64,000 nt of DNA from Armatimonadota bacterium (GCA_027451905.1 DAIDHV010000002.1:248001-312000); one strand, 5' to 3'. Shown: positions 1 to 8,509, numbered from the stretch's first letter. Notes: generated by a model not told the origin, from the sequence alone. Made by a program: numbers and translations.

Positions 1-1
1 C

Positions 2-1216
2 CATGATTCCGGTGCTCAAAGTGTTGGTTCAGCCGTAGATAAGCTCCCGCCTTCTGTAGTTCAAACCAAGTGGTGGTTGGGCGCTAAGTACCATTCGCTT
101 GCCAATTCGATGGGAAAGATTAGCTTTATGGTGGATCAGGATTTTCTAATTATTGGAGAAAATCCAAGGCTTTTCCACTATGCTTGTGACGCAATTGATC
201 GAGGAAACTCCATCCTCAATCAGCCAGCCTTTCAACAGTTTGCAAGGTCTCTATCTCCATCCATGGTCGCTTCCATGCTCTTTGCGGATACGTCGAAGCA
301 GGCACCTTCCGCCGGACTTATGAATTTGTTTTCGATGAGGTGGAGGGGGCTTGTCCTTTCTGCGCCCACCGACGGGCTTAAGCTATCGGTTTTTGGGCCC
401 CGGCTTTTGAGTTCAGATTCGGAAGCAGCCGTTGTTGAGCAGGATGAATTAAGTAGCATTTTAAGCGGATTGCCGGGTGGGCGTCTCTTAACCCTTGCCA
501 TTACCTTTCCAGGTGGCTTTATGGGCTTCAGCAAAGGCCGACCGTTGGCAGTTGGGCTTTACCCCTCTCATCCAAATGAGAGAGGGATTCCAACGAGTGG
601 CAACCTGCTGATTGTGAGCCATCGCGTTAAAAAGAGCCTTTCCCAGCCAATGGGCTTTTATGATTCTATTAAAAATTTTGCAGATCAGCTCACGCAAAGC
701 AATGAGGGGCAGGCGATGAAGAACCTGACGATCAAAGGGGCAACCGAGGCAAGTGAACTGAGCAAATCTGCGGCTGCTAAGTTTAAGGGCTTCCTAGGGA
801 GAGCCCTTGCCAAGACTGGGATGAATATGAAGACACTCCTTGCGGGGAAGACGCTTGCCATTGCTAGAGTTGGCAAATCAGAGTTGGTTGCAACATCAAA
901 GGGACTCCTGCAAAAAGCAGCCACCCTCATTTCAAATGAAGTTCCCGCCGAAGCTCCCGTTACAAACCGACTTGTGGGGCTTTTGAGCATCGAACCAGGA
1001 ATGCTGGCCTCGGTTTTAGATGGCCTTGGGGTTGATGGCAAACCAGCTCTTCACCTGCCCGAGAATTTAGAGACGATTATGAAGTCTGCAACAGGACCAA
1101 TCTTTGTACAAGGCGAATCCAATCAAGGCTTTGATACCTTGACGATTGATTTGCCTATCAATTGGACCATTCTCAAGCAGGTGGTTAAAAAAGCAGTCAT
1201 TGCCGATAATAAGTAA
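2..1216 (+). CDS. Unassigned protein, 5' end outside window
   Basis: The reading frame is open from the first bases of the window, so the gene starts upstream; an internal TTG at 77 is probably not the start. About 400 residues are visible. They contain stretches such as 'FMVDQDFLIIGENPRLFHYA' followed by a low-complexity, Lys/Ala-rich middle. I see no membrane segment or catalytic motif. The style (a 'is this value stored' strand followed by a helix) recalls DUF3352-type envelope proteins, but that is only an impression. It ends 74 bases before the GAPDH region and is followed by a GC-rich hairpin, so the two genes may be separate transcripts. Confidence 0.6.
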   Translation, partial: HDSGAQSVGSAVDKLPPSVVQTKWWLGAKYHSLANSMGKISFMVDQDFLIIGENPRLFHYACDAIDRGNSILNQPAFQQFARSLSPSMVASMLFADTSKQAPSAGLMNLFSMRWRGLVLSAPTDGLKLSVFGPRLLSSDSEAAVVEQDELSSILSGLPGGRLLTLAITFPGGFMGFSKGRPLAVGLYPSHPNERGIPTSGNLLIVSHRVKKSLSQPMGFYDSIKNFADQLTQSNEGQAMKNLTIKGATEASELSKSAAAKFKGFLGRALAKTGMNMKTLLAGKTLAIARVGKSELVATSKGLLQKAATLISNEVPAEAPVTNRLVGLLSIEPGMLASVLDGLGVDGKPALHLPENLETIMKSATGPIFVQGESNQGFDTLTIDLPINWTILKQVVKKAVIADNK

Positions 1217-1259
1217 CGCTAAGGTCATTCTTAACCGGAATGATCAGTCTAAGCCCATA

Positions 1260-1292
1260 ATCGGGCGGTATTCTGAAAAGAAGCCGCCCGAT
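1260..1292 (+). terminator. GC-rich hairpin, possible terminator between genes
   Basis: A perfect 9-bp inverted repeat (ATCGGGCGG at 1260-1268 and its complement at 1284-1292) encloses a 15-base loop. There is no T-run after it, so it is not a classical intrinsic terminator. It may stabilise the 3' end of the upstream message. The ATG at 1291 lies inside its right arm, which argues against that ATG as the GAPDH start. Confidence 0.35.
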
Positions 1293-1326
1293 GGCGAAGC
1301 GGCAACTCAAAAGGAAACTCTATCGA

Positions 1327-2337
1327 ATGCCTATACGCATCGGAATTAATGGATTTGGCCGCATTGGCCGACTCTCACTTCGCACGATTCTCCACAGATA
1401 CCCAACCGACCTTGAGGTTGTTGCGGTGAATGACTTGACCGATTCCGCAACAAATGCCCATTTGTTTAAATATGACTCCACTTATGGGCCATTTTCGGGC
1501 ACGGTTCAGGCGGCAGGTCAAGACATTCTCGTGAATGGAAAGAAGATTCAAGTTTTTGCAGAACGTGACCCGGGTGCGATTCCTTGGGATACTCAGGGGG
1601 TTGACGTTGTGATTGAATCCACTGGATTTTTTACAGATGCCACGAAAGCGGTTGATCACAAGAAGCATGGGGTCAAAAAAGTTATTATTTCTGCCCCTGC
1701 TAAAAACGAAGACCTCACGGTTGTGCTTGGTGTCAACGAAAAAATGTACGATCCATCAAAGCATCACGTCATAAGCAACGCTAGTTGCACAACCAATGGT
1801 TTGGCACCGGTAGCCAAGGTTCTGTACGATCAGTTTGGAATTGATCGAGGACTGCTAACCACGATCCACGCGTTTACAAACTCTCAAAAAACTCAGGATA
1901 CGGCGGCCAAAGATTGGAGGGATGCAAGAGCCGCTTCTCAGAACATTGTTCCCAACACAACCGGCGCGGCAAAGGCAGTTGGATTGGTCATTCCGGAGCT
2001 AAAGGGCAAATTCACTGGGATGGCTTTTCGCGTGCCGACCGCAACCGTTTCGGTAGTGGATTTTACGGCTTTACTGGGGAAAGATGCCTCGGTTGAAGAG
2101 ATCAATGCGGCAATGAAGGAAGCTGCCGAAGGACCCATGAAGGGCATCTTGCAATACACAGAAGAGCAATTGGTTTCGAGTGACCTTCGAGGGAATCCCC
2201 ACAGTTCGATCTACTCTGCCTGTGATACGATCGGCCTAGGAAACTTTGTTAAAGTGGTGAGCTGGTACGACAACGAATGGGGTTACTCTAGCCGAATTGC
2301 CGACATTGTGAAGTTTGTTGGCGATAAGGGCCTCTAA
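1327..2337 (+). CDS. gap: Glyceraldehyde-3-phosphate dehydrogenase (type I)
   Basis: This enzyme oxidises and phosphorylates glyceraldehyde-3-phosphate to 1,3-bisphosphoglycerate with NAD(P)+ in cytoplasmic glycolysis or gluconeogenesis. The N-terminal Rossmann motif 'INGFGRIGR', the active-site 'SNASCTTN' (Cys about residue 154), and the C-terminal 'SWYDNEWGYSSR' are intact. I chose the ATG at 1327 (336 aa) over the in-frame ATG at 1291. It puts the Rossmann strand at the normal distance from the N terminus, AAGGAA at 1311-1316 is well spaced from it, and 1291 falls in a hairpin. Length matches the family. A T-rich terminator follows, and no other glycolytic gene is adjacent. The assignment is secure; coenzyme preference is not determined here. 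Confidence 0.97.
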   Translation: MPIRIGINGFGRIGRLSLRTILHRYPTDLEVVAVNDLTDSATNAHLFKYDSTYGPFSGTVQAAGQDILVNGKKIQVFAERDPGAIPWDTQGVDVVIESTGFFTDATKAVDHKKHGVKKVIISAPAKNEDLTVVLGVNEKMYDPSKHHVISNASCTTNGLAPVAKVLYDQFGIDRGLLTTIHAFTNSQKTQDTAAKDWRDARAASQNIVPNTTGAAKAVGLVIPELKGKFTGMAFRVPTATVSVVDFTALLGKDASVEEINAAMKEAAEGPMKGILQYTEEQLVSSDLRGNPHSSIYSACDTIGLGNFVKVVSWYDNEWGYSSRIADIVKFVGDKGL

Positions 2338-2359
2338 AGGCTTACCAAGAAAAGGCAAG

Positions 2360-2403
2360 GAAAGGGTGCAGATCTTAAAAACTCTGCCCCCTTTTCTTTT
2401 TTT
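2360..2403 (+). terminator. Intrinsic terminator after gap
   Basis: An AAAGGG-GCAGA arm pairs with a TCTGC-CCCTTT arm (one mismatch), followed by an interrupted T-tract at 2392-2403. It ends the gap transcript where the convergent minus-strand gene ends. Confidence 0.75.
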
Positions 2404-2779
2404 AATGCTGGGGCCCGGTGTTACCAAGATTCTGACCAACTGAATTGGTCTTGGCACCATCAACAGCGTCCTTTTTATCTGGAGCCGAAGTGTTGGATGC
2501 TGAATTTGGTTGATTCGCTTGCCTCGCGGACTTGCTAGCCTCGTATTTTTGGCTCGCGGCTATATTTTCGGCGGCGACTCGCTTCTTGATGATCTGCCCA
2601 AAGAAGTGCCCGATCGCAAAGGTTCCCAAATACATCACCGCAAAGAACAGCAAACAACCCCAAGTGAGGTTGATCATGAGTTTGGGCCCGCGTACAGGAG
2701 GGTCAAGATTAAATTTGCCGTCCACCCTTCCAATTATGGCAGGGTTGAGCAGGGGCCGGTCATTCCAATCCAAGGGCAA
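2402..2779 (-). CDS. Small single-pass membrane protein
   Basis: I do not recognise a family. The 125-residue product (TTG start at 2779, or TTG at 2773) has one clear membrane segment, roughly residues 33-60 ('LTWGCLLFFAVMYLGTFAIG'). A charged helix and a Ser/Asn/Ala-rich, probably disordered tail follow. It begins 14 bases after the stop of the large spermidine-synthase-like gene on the same strand, so the two are probably co-transcribed. The tail may be cytoplasmic or periplasmic; the sequence alone does not settle topology. Confidence 0.6.
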   Translation of the reverse strand: MPLDWNDRPLLNPAIIGRVDGKFNLDPPVRGPKLMINLTWGCLLFFAVMYLGTFAIGHFFGQIIKKRVAAENIAASQKYEASKSARQANQPNSASNTSAPDKKDAVDGAKTNSVGQNLGNTGPQH

Positions 2780-2793
2780 AGGAATTTGAACGC

Positions 2794-4986
2794 CTAGAGT
2801 TGAATCTTAAACGCAGTGATGAGGTTCGAAAAGTTATCAGTCCAGCCTTTCGCGGCAGGATCTGGCACCGGCCACACCCTCACGAGGTTGGGAAAGTCTG
2901 AGGTTTTTCGCGCCATGACAAACCAGTCGCTTGGTCTAACCCCTTGTTTCATCAAGTCGGGATCAATTTCTTCATCTTTGTACTCTCTCGCAACCAACCC
3001 TAGGTCTCTTGCGTCTGCTGCCAGCACGGGCCCTAGGCGCAAGTACCGGTTGGAAATATGGAAAGCCAGAAATCCGTGAGACTGAAGTTTTGTAAGGTAC
3101 ATCTGAATTGCGTTTTCGGTTAACAGATGGACAGGAATGGAATCGGAAGTAAAGGCATCAAAGACTAATAACCCATATTTATGATCGGGCTGGGCTTCTA
3201 ATGAAAGCCTGCCATCGCCTTCAATCACCTTCATATTGGCCTTGCAGTCAGATAAAAAGTGGAATAATCCACTATCCCTTGCCAAATAAATAACCACCGG
3301 ATCAATTTCAAAGTAGTCCATGGTCTGGCCAGGCTGGCCATAACTTGCCAGAGACCCAACTCCTAGCCCCACTAAGCCGACCGGTGAGTGAAAGCCTTCT
3401 TTCTCGAGGCCCTTAAAAATAAGTCCGATGGGGCCTTGGGTGCTGTAATAGGTCAGGGGAACATCTTGTTTGGCAGGATCCAGGCTTTCTATGCCGTGAG
3501 TTGTGTTTCCGTGGACCAATTTCCGCAGGGGAGGGTTAGAAAGATCTATGACGCGATGCACGCCATAGAAACTCCGCCCAGAAAAAATAATTTTGCCGTT
3601 TGAAGACGTTTGGAGCAGGCTGGATACCACAAAAAGGGTACCCAGACAGATGCCAAACCGCATGGGAACATCAGAGGCAAGAAAGCACAATAGGGCGGGC
3701 AGTCCAATAACAAGCAAGGTTCGAGAAGGGCTGGGCGGTAGCCCAGCGTGAAGGGTTACGCGATCAACAACCAGGATAAGCATGCCAATCGCAACTGGCC
3801 AAAGCCAATCCTTTGGGGTTAGCTTGGGCCATTGCCCTTGACGGTTGAACACTAAACCGCACCCGATTGCAATCGCAAGGGGGTATTCAGCTAGAGTCTT
3901 GAAGATCATCGGTGCAATTAGAACGTTGAATGCGCCGCCAACCGCTCCTCCTACCGCAATCCAGAAGAAAAACTCGGTGAGGCGTTGGGGCTGGGGCTTG
4001 TCTTCCGAAAGCCTCGTATGGCAGCTTAAGGTGATCAAGAAAACGGCAGCCAAATGAAAAATGGCAAGGGGGATGAGCGGTTGAGTGGATTCTAAAATAA
4101 TGGCGATTGCAAGGGGGGCGATCAGCAATGGCACCCACCTTGCAATGTCGGCGGATTTTGGCTTTTTGCCATGCCGAAAGGCAATGATGAATGTCACTAA
4201 GTAGAGGCTGAGAGGAATCACCCAAAGCAAAGGAATCGGGGCTATATTTGTGGTGAGGTAGGTTGTCACCCCAAGCAGCAAGCTAGAGGGTACGGCAGAA
4301 ATGGCAACCCAAAGCAGTCTTCTTTTCCATGCAATGGCTTCTGTAGGTACGGGTTGAACCTCTGATGCTGGCGCCATTTGGTGGCTGCGCAGTTGAAAGA
4401 CGGCAAGGATTGCAATCAGGGCTACGTCTAACCCAAATCCAAACTGCCAAAGGTGAGCTTGTTGATTCAATCCAAGAAACGGCTCAATGAGGGTGGGATA
4501 GGCAAGAAGTCCTAGCAGCGATCCTACATTGCTCGCCGCATACAAAAAGTAAGGTTCGCCCCCTTCGGTATGCGCACGGCTGTACCAAAGCTGGATAAGA
4601 GACGATCCGGAAGCAAGCAGAAAGAAGGGTAGTCCGCAAAATACAGCTAAATCGGCAATGACCCCGATGGCTGGTCCAATCGGCCCGACGACGCCTGCGG
4701 TTTGGTTGATGCTTGGCAACCTAGAAAGGGGAACAAGCCCAATAGCAAGAGCAAGAAGGATAATGTGGACAATGGGTTGGGCTTTCACCCACTTGTGGCC
4801 CGCGACATGGGAATAGGCGTAACCTAACAAAAGAGCGATCTGAAAGAAAAGTAGACTCGCGTTCCAGACGTCGGCACTGCCTCCAAACCTTGGCAACAAG
4901 ACCTTGGCCGACAAGGGTTCAACCATAAACAGCAACAGAGAACCAAAGAAGATTGCTGCGGAATAGAGGAAATGAGTACGCTTCAA
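2794..4986 (-). CDS. Membrane-embedded spermidine-synthase-like protein (MFS-like/aminopropyltransferase fusion)
   Basis: The 730-residue protein has two parts. Residues about 1-440 are a string of hydrophobic helices resembling a transporter-type membrane domain. Residues about 500-725 form a Rossmann-type spermidine-synthase fold, with the nucleotide-binding glycine loop 'GLVGLGVGSLASYG' near 533, the acidic 'FEIDP' near 557, and 'DAFTSDSIPVHLLT' near 607. Proteins with this layout are annotated as fused MFS/spermidine synthases, and their substrate is generally not established. The start is a TTG behind a GAAAAGG ribosome site. A small membrane protein follows 14 bases downstream. The family is clear, but actual polyamine synthesis is unproven and no SAM decarboxylase lies in the window. 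Confidence 0.85.
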   Translation of the reverse strand: MKRTHFLYSAAIFFGSLLLFMVEPLSAKVLLPRFGGSADVWNASLLFFQIALLLGYAYSHVAGHKWVKAQPIVHIILLALAIGLVPLSRLPSINQTAGVVGPIGPAIGVIADLAVFCGLPFFLLASGSSLIQLWYSRAHTEGGEPYFLYAASNVGSLLGLLAYPTLIEPFLGLNQQAHLWQFGFGLDVALIAILAVFQLRSHQMAPASEVQPVPTEAIAWKRRLLWVAISAVPSSLLLGVTTYLTTNIAPIPLLWVIPLSLYLVTFIIAFRHGKKPKSADIARWVPLLIAPLAIAIILESTQPLIPLAIFHLAAVFLITLSCHTRLSEDKPQPQRLTEFFFWIAVGGAVGGAFNVLIAPMIFKTLAEYPLAIAIGCGLVFNRQGQWPKLTPKDWLWPVAIGMLILVVDRVTLHAGLPPSPSRTLLVIGLPALLCFLASDVPMRFGICLGTLFVVSSLLQTSSNGKIIFSGRSFYGVHRVIDLSNPPLRKLVHGNTTHGIESLDPAKQDVPLTYYSTQGPIGLIFKGLEKEGFHSPVGLVGLGVGSLASYGQPGQTMDYFEIDPVVIYLARDSGLFHFLSDCKANMKVIEGDGRLSLEAQPDHKYGLLVFDAFTSDSIPVHLLTENAIQMYLTKLQSHGFLAFHISNRYLRLGPVLAADARDLGLVAREYKDEEIDPDLMKQGVRPSDWFVMARKTSDFPNLVRVWPVPDPAAKGWTDNFSNLITAFKIQL

Positions 4987-5053
4987 GCCTTTTCAGTTTG
5001 CCTCAAATTAAGAACGTCCGTGTTCACTAATCTAGACAAGATGCGGCACAGCA

Positions 5054-5083
5054 AAAAGCGCGAACCACTTTTGGCTCGCGCTT
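5054..5083 (-). terminator. Intrinsic terminator for the PEP-CTERM gene
   Basis: A 9-bp GC-rich stem (AAAGCGCGA with TCGCGCTTT) extends by two more pairs past a mismatch. Read on the minus strand it is followed by a run of five T. It lies 24 bases beyond the stop of the gene at 5107-5664. Confidence 0.7.
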
Positions 5084-5106
5084 TAGAATTTATAGTGTAT
5101 AGATTT

Positions 5107-5664
5107 TTAGATTTTCTTTTTCTTTAACAACAGCGACAAAGGAGCTCCGGCTAAAAATGCAAGGCTTGACGGCTCGGGAACGGATTGATTGGTATTGACA
5201 TAAAAAGTATTGCCGCCTCCCCATTGGCTTGGGGTAGTACTGGCAAAGCTAACGTGGAGTCCCAATTGCCCCTCGTTGGGGGAAAGTGCTCCAAATGCAA
5301 AAGACAAACTGCCTCCTGGCAAAATTGCGCTTTGGGAAGGATTTCCCTTCCAGCCGGCAACTTCCTTGTTTCCTGGAGCTGAGAAACTCCAAGAGTTTTG
5401 GCTAGACCCCGATGCGGATGAAAATCCAGAGGAGGCGATTGCATAAAACCCAAAAACATTTGAGATTTGATAATTCTGACCCCCGACTGTCAAGTAATTA
5501 TCCGCAGCCACGGAATCCATAGAAATCGTGAAATCCAGAGGATTGCTGTTGCTTTGCATGATATCAATGCCGTGAAGACCGCTGATGGCATGGAAACTGG
5601 AATAGCTCTGAGCATGGGCTGCCACCGCAACCGCAACAACACCAAGAGTAAGATAAATTTTCAT
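5107..5664 (-). CDS. PEP-CTERM sorted secreted protein
   Basis: This is a 185-residue exported protein. An N-terminal signal peptide ends at about 'AVAAHAQS' (residue 19). The C terminus has the PEP-CTERM signature 'VPEPSS', then a hydrophobic helix and the basic tail 'KKKKI'. Established knowledge of the family says such tails are recognised by an exosortase/PEP-sorting system that processes the protein at the membrane. No exosortase is visible in this window. The middle is Ser/Gly/Asn-rich beta-type sequence without a catalytic motif. It is flanked by its own terminator and likely promoter, so it appears monocistronic. The role is probably cell-surface or matrix related, by inference only. 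Confidence 0.85.
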   Translation of the reverse strand: MKIYLTLGVVAVAVAAHAQSYSSFHAISGLHGIDIMQSNSNPLDFTISMDSVAADNYLTVGGQNYQISNVFGFYAIASSGFSSASGSSQNSWSFSAPGNKEVAGWKGNPSQSAILPGGSLSFAFGALSPNEGQLGLHVSFASTTPSQWGGGNTFYVNTNQSVPEPSSLAFLAGAPLSLLLKKKKI

Positions 5665-6128
5665 ATTTCAATCAATAAGACCTAAATGAGGCCACTTTAT
5701 TATTTACAATTGCCTTGCCAAATGTGACGAATACTTCGTGTTTTAGGCCGAATCTGAGAGCAGTCTTAGTAAAAACTGGTACTTCTGCGGGCGGTTTTAA
5801 ACCTTCTATGAAGAAATCCTAAAGTCGAGTGAAGTATGGAGCCTTGCTACCGGAAATCAAAGCATTTGCCGATAACCTGTTAGCTAAATGGAATGACTTT
5901 GGAAACATTGGGATGCGAATCGCTAAGTTTGGGCATGAATGCCTTAAACGGTCCGCATACCGATGTTGGGCTAAACCCCTGGTTTTGGTCTTCTGCCACA
6001 AAACTAAGTTGTGCGCATCGCAAGGAAGTCAGCAGTCCTCGGGAAAGCTTTGATTAGAGTGGATTTCGAAACGATTGTAATGGGAGCTGCCGAGGGCCAA
6101 TCAATTGCAAATTGTGCAGATAAGATAC
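5665..6128. other. Intergenic stretch without a convincing gene
   Basis: This 464-base gap holds the upstream region of the minus-strand PEP-CTERM gene: an AT-rich stretch near 5690-5720 with TTGGCA upstream of it on the minus strand. Two short overlapping open frames occupy 5819-6053, one per strand. Neither has a ribosome site, a hydrophobic segment or a biased composition that would support it, and I call no gene. Confidence 0.4.
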
Positions 6129-7100
6129 CTATTGAACGAGTTTAAAAAATCGCAGTGATTGATCCACTCCCCACTCTTTCCCGCGGATCTCAAACTGATC
6201 CGGCGCAATGAAACACTTGTATTCACTATCTTTTGTTTTGAGTTCAACCGTACTAGCTTGCTCGCGCAGTGTCTTTTGCCCTTGTTGGTGATCCCATGCT
6301 GAGGCAAGAGCAAGTTTTTCATGCCACCCATCGGGAAGGAAAGGATCCGTGATCCCAGAAGCAACCGATTCAAACTTGATGACACCCCATCGCTCTGGCA
6401 AGTGCATATTGATGATTCCCATGGGAGACCAAACCCAATTATCTTCTGGTACTCCTTGTCGCTTTACATAGTGGCCATTGACTACATCAAGATGCCACTC
6501 GACCCTAGAAAAATTGATCCGCCACTCATCTCCGGGTAAGGGAGGGCAAGGAACTTGGCAGATTTCTTTGATGCCGGTCCAAGGGATTGCAATTTCCACC
6601 GACCAACCTCGACTGGGCTTGGAGGGATTATTCAACGTGCCATCCAAGTGGACTGCGGTTTTTAGACCCTTCACGTCCCAGCCGGTCAGGGGTGGACCAC
6701 CCCCTCGATAGGGTCTTACCAGCAGCAAATCCCAAACCGTGTTAAGAGCGTTCATTTCAATCTCAACGTACGGAGCCCCCGTATTATTAGGGTCAAGGAA
6801 GACCTCAAAATCATTATCGTGAAAAATCACCGAGTCACGTTCGGTAAGGGTTGCCCAAAGATGGGGCTCTTCCATCTGCGCCCCAATGTAAAGATAATCT
6901 CGATCCCAAAGCATCTTTGCCCTCGTTTTGAAACGCGGGCGGGGCTTGAGATCGCCTTCAATATCGCAGAAGTATTCCGTCCACGGTGCTTGCTTCCACT
7001 CGGGAGACGAAAGACTGCCGTCTAAAATCACAGGAGTTTGCGTGTATTGGCACCGATACGATTGTGGGCTTTGGGTAAAGGGAACGGAATGGTCTTCCAT
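6129..7100 (-). CDS. Carbohydrate-binding family 9-like protein
   Basis: The 323-residue product matches the layout of the CBM9-like domain seen in many secreted or cytoplasmic proteins of soil bacteria. An early 'VILDGSLSSPEWKQAPW' strand is followed by 'YLYIGAQMEEPHLWATL', 'DNDFEVFLDPN', 'EIEMNALNTVWDLLL' and 'GWSVEIAIPWTGI', each aromatic-rich. In this family the fold binds sugar ends or xylan fragments. There is no signal peptide, which is unusual for a polysaccharide binder, so it may act in the cytoplasm or have another role. It starts at an ATG and stands alone upstream of the tRNA genes. The domain call is good; the ligand is unknown. Confidence 0.75.
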   Translation of the reverse strand: MEDHSVPFTQSPQSYRCQYTQTPVILDGSLSSPEWKQAPWTEYFCDIEGDLKPRPRFKTRAKMLWDRDYLYIGAQMEEPHLWATLTERDSVIFHDNDFEVFLDPNNTGAPYVEIEMNALNTVWDLLLVRPYRGGGPPLTGWDVKGLKTAVHLDGTLNNPSKPSRGWSVEIAIPWTGIKEICQVPCPPLPGDEWRINFSRVEWHLDVVNGHYVKRQGVPEDNWVWSPMGIINMHLPERWGVIKFESVASGITDPFLPDGWHEKLALASAWDHQQGQKTLREQASTVELKTKDSEYKCFIAPDQFEIRGKEWGVDQSLRFFKLVQ

Positions 7101-7219
7101 AGTGATTTAGGCTTGTCTATTCATTTTGCCCAAAATGCTCTGAAATCGGTGATTCGGATGGGTGCCCAGTTGAGAGTGCTGCCTCAAGTGTGCTTATCGC
7201 ATTTTGGAGCCAGGCAGAA

Positions 7220-7251
7220 TTGACGTAAGCGGCTCCAGATTAGGTATTCTT
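7220..7251 (+). promoter_or_regulatory. Probable promoter of tRNA-Tyr
   Basis: TTGACG at 7220-7225 resembles a -35 box. A GGTATTCTT element at 7243-7251 contains TATTCT as a possible -10, 14 bases before the tRNA. The spacer is 19 bases, longer than ideal. The same GGTANTCTT box precedes the other two tRNA genes. Confidence 0.45.
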
Positions 7252-7264
7252 AGCCCTTACGCGT

Positions 7265-7350
7265 GGGTAGATGCCCGAGTGGCCAATGGGAACAGACTGT
7301 AAATCTGTCGGCGGGAGCCTACGTAGGTTCGAATCCTACTCTACCCACCA
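7265..7350 (+). tRNA. tRNA-Tyr (anticodon GTA)
   Basis: Acceptor arm GGGTAGA pairs with TCTACCC, and the D arm begins CCCGAGTGGCC. The anticodon stem ACAGA/TCTGT encloses loop CTGTAAA with GTA. A long variable arm, as expected for class II tRNA-Tyr, is followed by the T arm with GTTCGAATC. The terminal A plus CCA is encoded. Total length is 86 bases. Confidence 0.97.
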
Positions 7351-7424
7351 CGCATCTTTTGTTTTTTTTTGAAATCTCTTGTTCATCTGTAGCTGATTGA
7401 GCCGAAGAGATCAAGACACATTTA

Positions 7425-7433
7425 GGTACTCTT
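7425..7433 (+). promoter_or_regulatory. GGTACTCTT box upstream of tRNA-Thr
   Basis: This is the second copy of the GGTANTCTT element. Its TACTCT core ends 16 bases before the tRNA-Thr gene. It may be the -10 region of a promoter serving tRNA-Thr separately from tRNA-Tyr. No clear -35 box is seen at the usual spacing. Confidence 0.4.
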
Positions 7434-7448
7434 TTTGAGGCACTTCAT

Positions 7449-7523
7449 GCCTCCGTAGCTCAGCGGCAGAGCACTTCTTTGGTAAAGAAGAGGTCACGGG
7501 TTCGATTCTCGTCGGAGGCTCCA
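7449..7523 (+). tRNA. tRNA-Thr (anticodon GGT)
   Basis: Acceptor arm GCCTCCG pairs with CGGAGGC. The D arm is GCTCAGCGGCAGAGC. The anticodon stem CTTCT/AGAAG encloses TTGGTAA with GGT, and the T arm contains GTTCGATTC. The discriminator base is T and CCA is encoded. It lies 98 bases after tRNA-Tyr. Confidence 0.97.
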
Positions 7524-7741
7524 TCTCCATTGTGTCCAATGCCGTCACATCTGCTCTCCGTGAAAGAGTGACCTATTGTCCCTGACTTGGTTTAGCGCCA
7601 AAATCAAAAGTGTAGCGTCTTCTGAAATCGAGACTGTCTTATGTTTTCGATCTCAAAATGCAACTCGATCTCCTACTCATCACTGGCTTACAAGTTAATC
7701 TTATAAAGCACCGCGAACTAAGTAAATCATCACCTTTCGGC

Positions 7742-8380
7742 TTACTCAACTGGATTACCCCAGACCTCTTGCATCAGTTTGTAAGCGACGGGATCAAATG
7801 TCTTGAGTTCCGCATTTACAAAGGGAAAGAAGTCGTTTTGTCCAAAGTACGCTTCCGTGCATTCGGCAAAGTATTCCATTTGATTTGTAGTTGCATACGC
7901 TTTAGCAATTTTCCCATCCCAATGCAACACATGGTTATACTTTCCATTTTGCATTGAAAGTGCAAAGGCATTTTTTATAAGTTGGTTCTTAAATCCTCCT
8001 TTCATAAACTTAAAGTTATAGGCATGGGCTAATTCATGCAGTACCATGAAAGGCTGTTGATGGGTCCAATCCAAAAAATTTGCGCAGTTTGAAATCTCAA
8101 CTCCTCCCGCCATGTGGGGGTCAGAGCCATGGTCCCTCAGCCATTGGGCGGAAGGGTTAAAGGCGGCGCACTTTCCAGAAGGGTCATTGCGGTGAATCCA
8201 AAAAATGACTGTTTTGAGTTTTTCTAGAGGTTGTTGAGCTACTACCCTGGAAATTCTAAAAAACTGGTCTGCAAGTTCTGATTTGACTGCTGGCCAACTC
8301 GTATTACGAATCTCATGTTCGCTGACATTCACTTGCCAGCCTTGAATCGAAACCGTTTTGTAGTGAATTGATATGACCAT
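7742..8380 (-). CDS. Putative zinc metallopeptidase (zincin, HELAH)
   Basis: The protein contains 'MVLHELAHAYNFKF', a HExxH zinc-binding motif. About 50 residues later comes 'MEYFAECTEAYFG', whose Glu could be the third zinc ligand as in gluzincins of the anthrax-lethal-factor-like fold. There is no signal peptide or membrane segment, so a cytoplasmic or non-classically exported peptidase is likely. I chose the ATG at 8380 (212 aa); a TTG at 8416 would add 12 unremarkable residues. It stands alone, with a different gene reading away from it upstream. The substrate is unknown. The peptidase call rests on the two motifs and overall length. Confidence 0.65.
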   Translation of the reverse strand: MVISIHYKTVSIQGWQVNVSEHEIRNTSWPAVKSELADQFFRISRVVAQQPLEKLKTVIFWIHRNDPSGKCAAFNPSAQWLRDHGSDPHMAGGVEISNCANFLDWTHQQPFMVLHELAHAYNFKFMKGGFKNQLIKNAFALSMQNGKYNHVLHWDGKIAKAYATTNQMEYFAECTEAYFGQNDFFPFVNAELKTFDPVAYKLMQEVWGNPVE

Positions 8381-8509
8381 GGATTTTAGTTTACAAAACT
8401 TCGCAAATTGCCTCAAGCGGTTTGAGCAGTTCGAAAAAGAGCTGATTCCAAAATACGGGCATCCAACTCCGACGGAACCAAAACGAAGAACATACTAGCT
8501 ATTTCAATT

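Noticed and set aside
5829-6053. 74-codon plus-strand frame in the gap after the PEP-CTERM gene
   Set aside because: GTG start without a ribosome site, an overlapping open frame on the other strand, and no segment resembling a fold or signal.
7658-7957. 99-codon plus-strand frame opposite the zincin gene
   Set aside because: It covers the antisense of the conserved C-terminal half of the peptidase, so it is a shadow.
8379-8498. 39-codon plus-strand frame divergent from the zincin gene
   Set aside because: It has no ribosome site, a basic composition without recognisable features, and depends on where the zincin gene starts.
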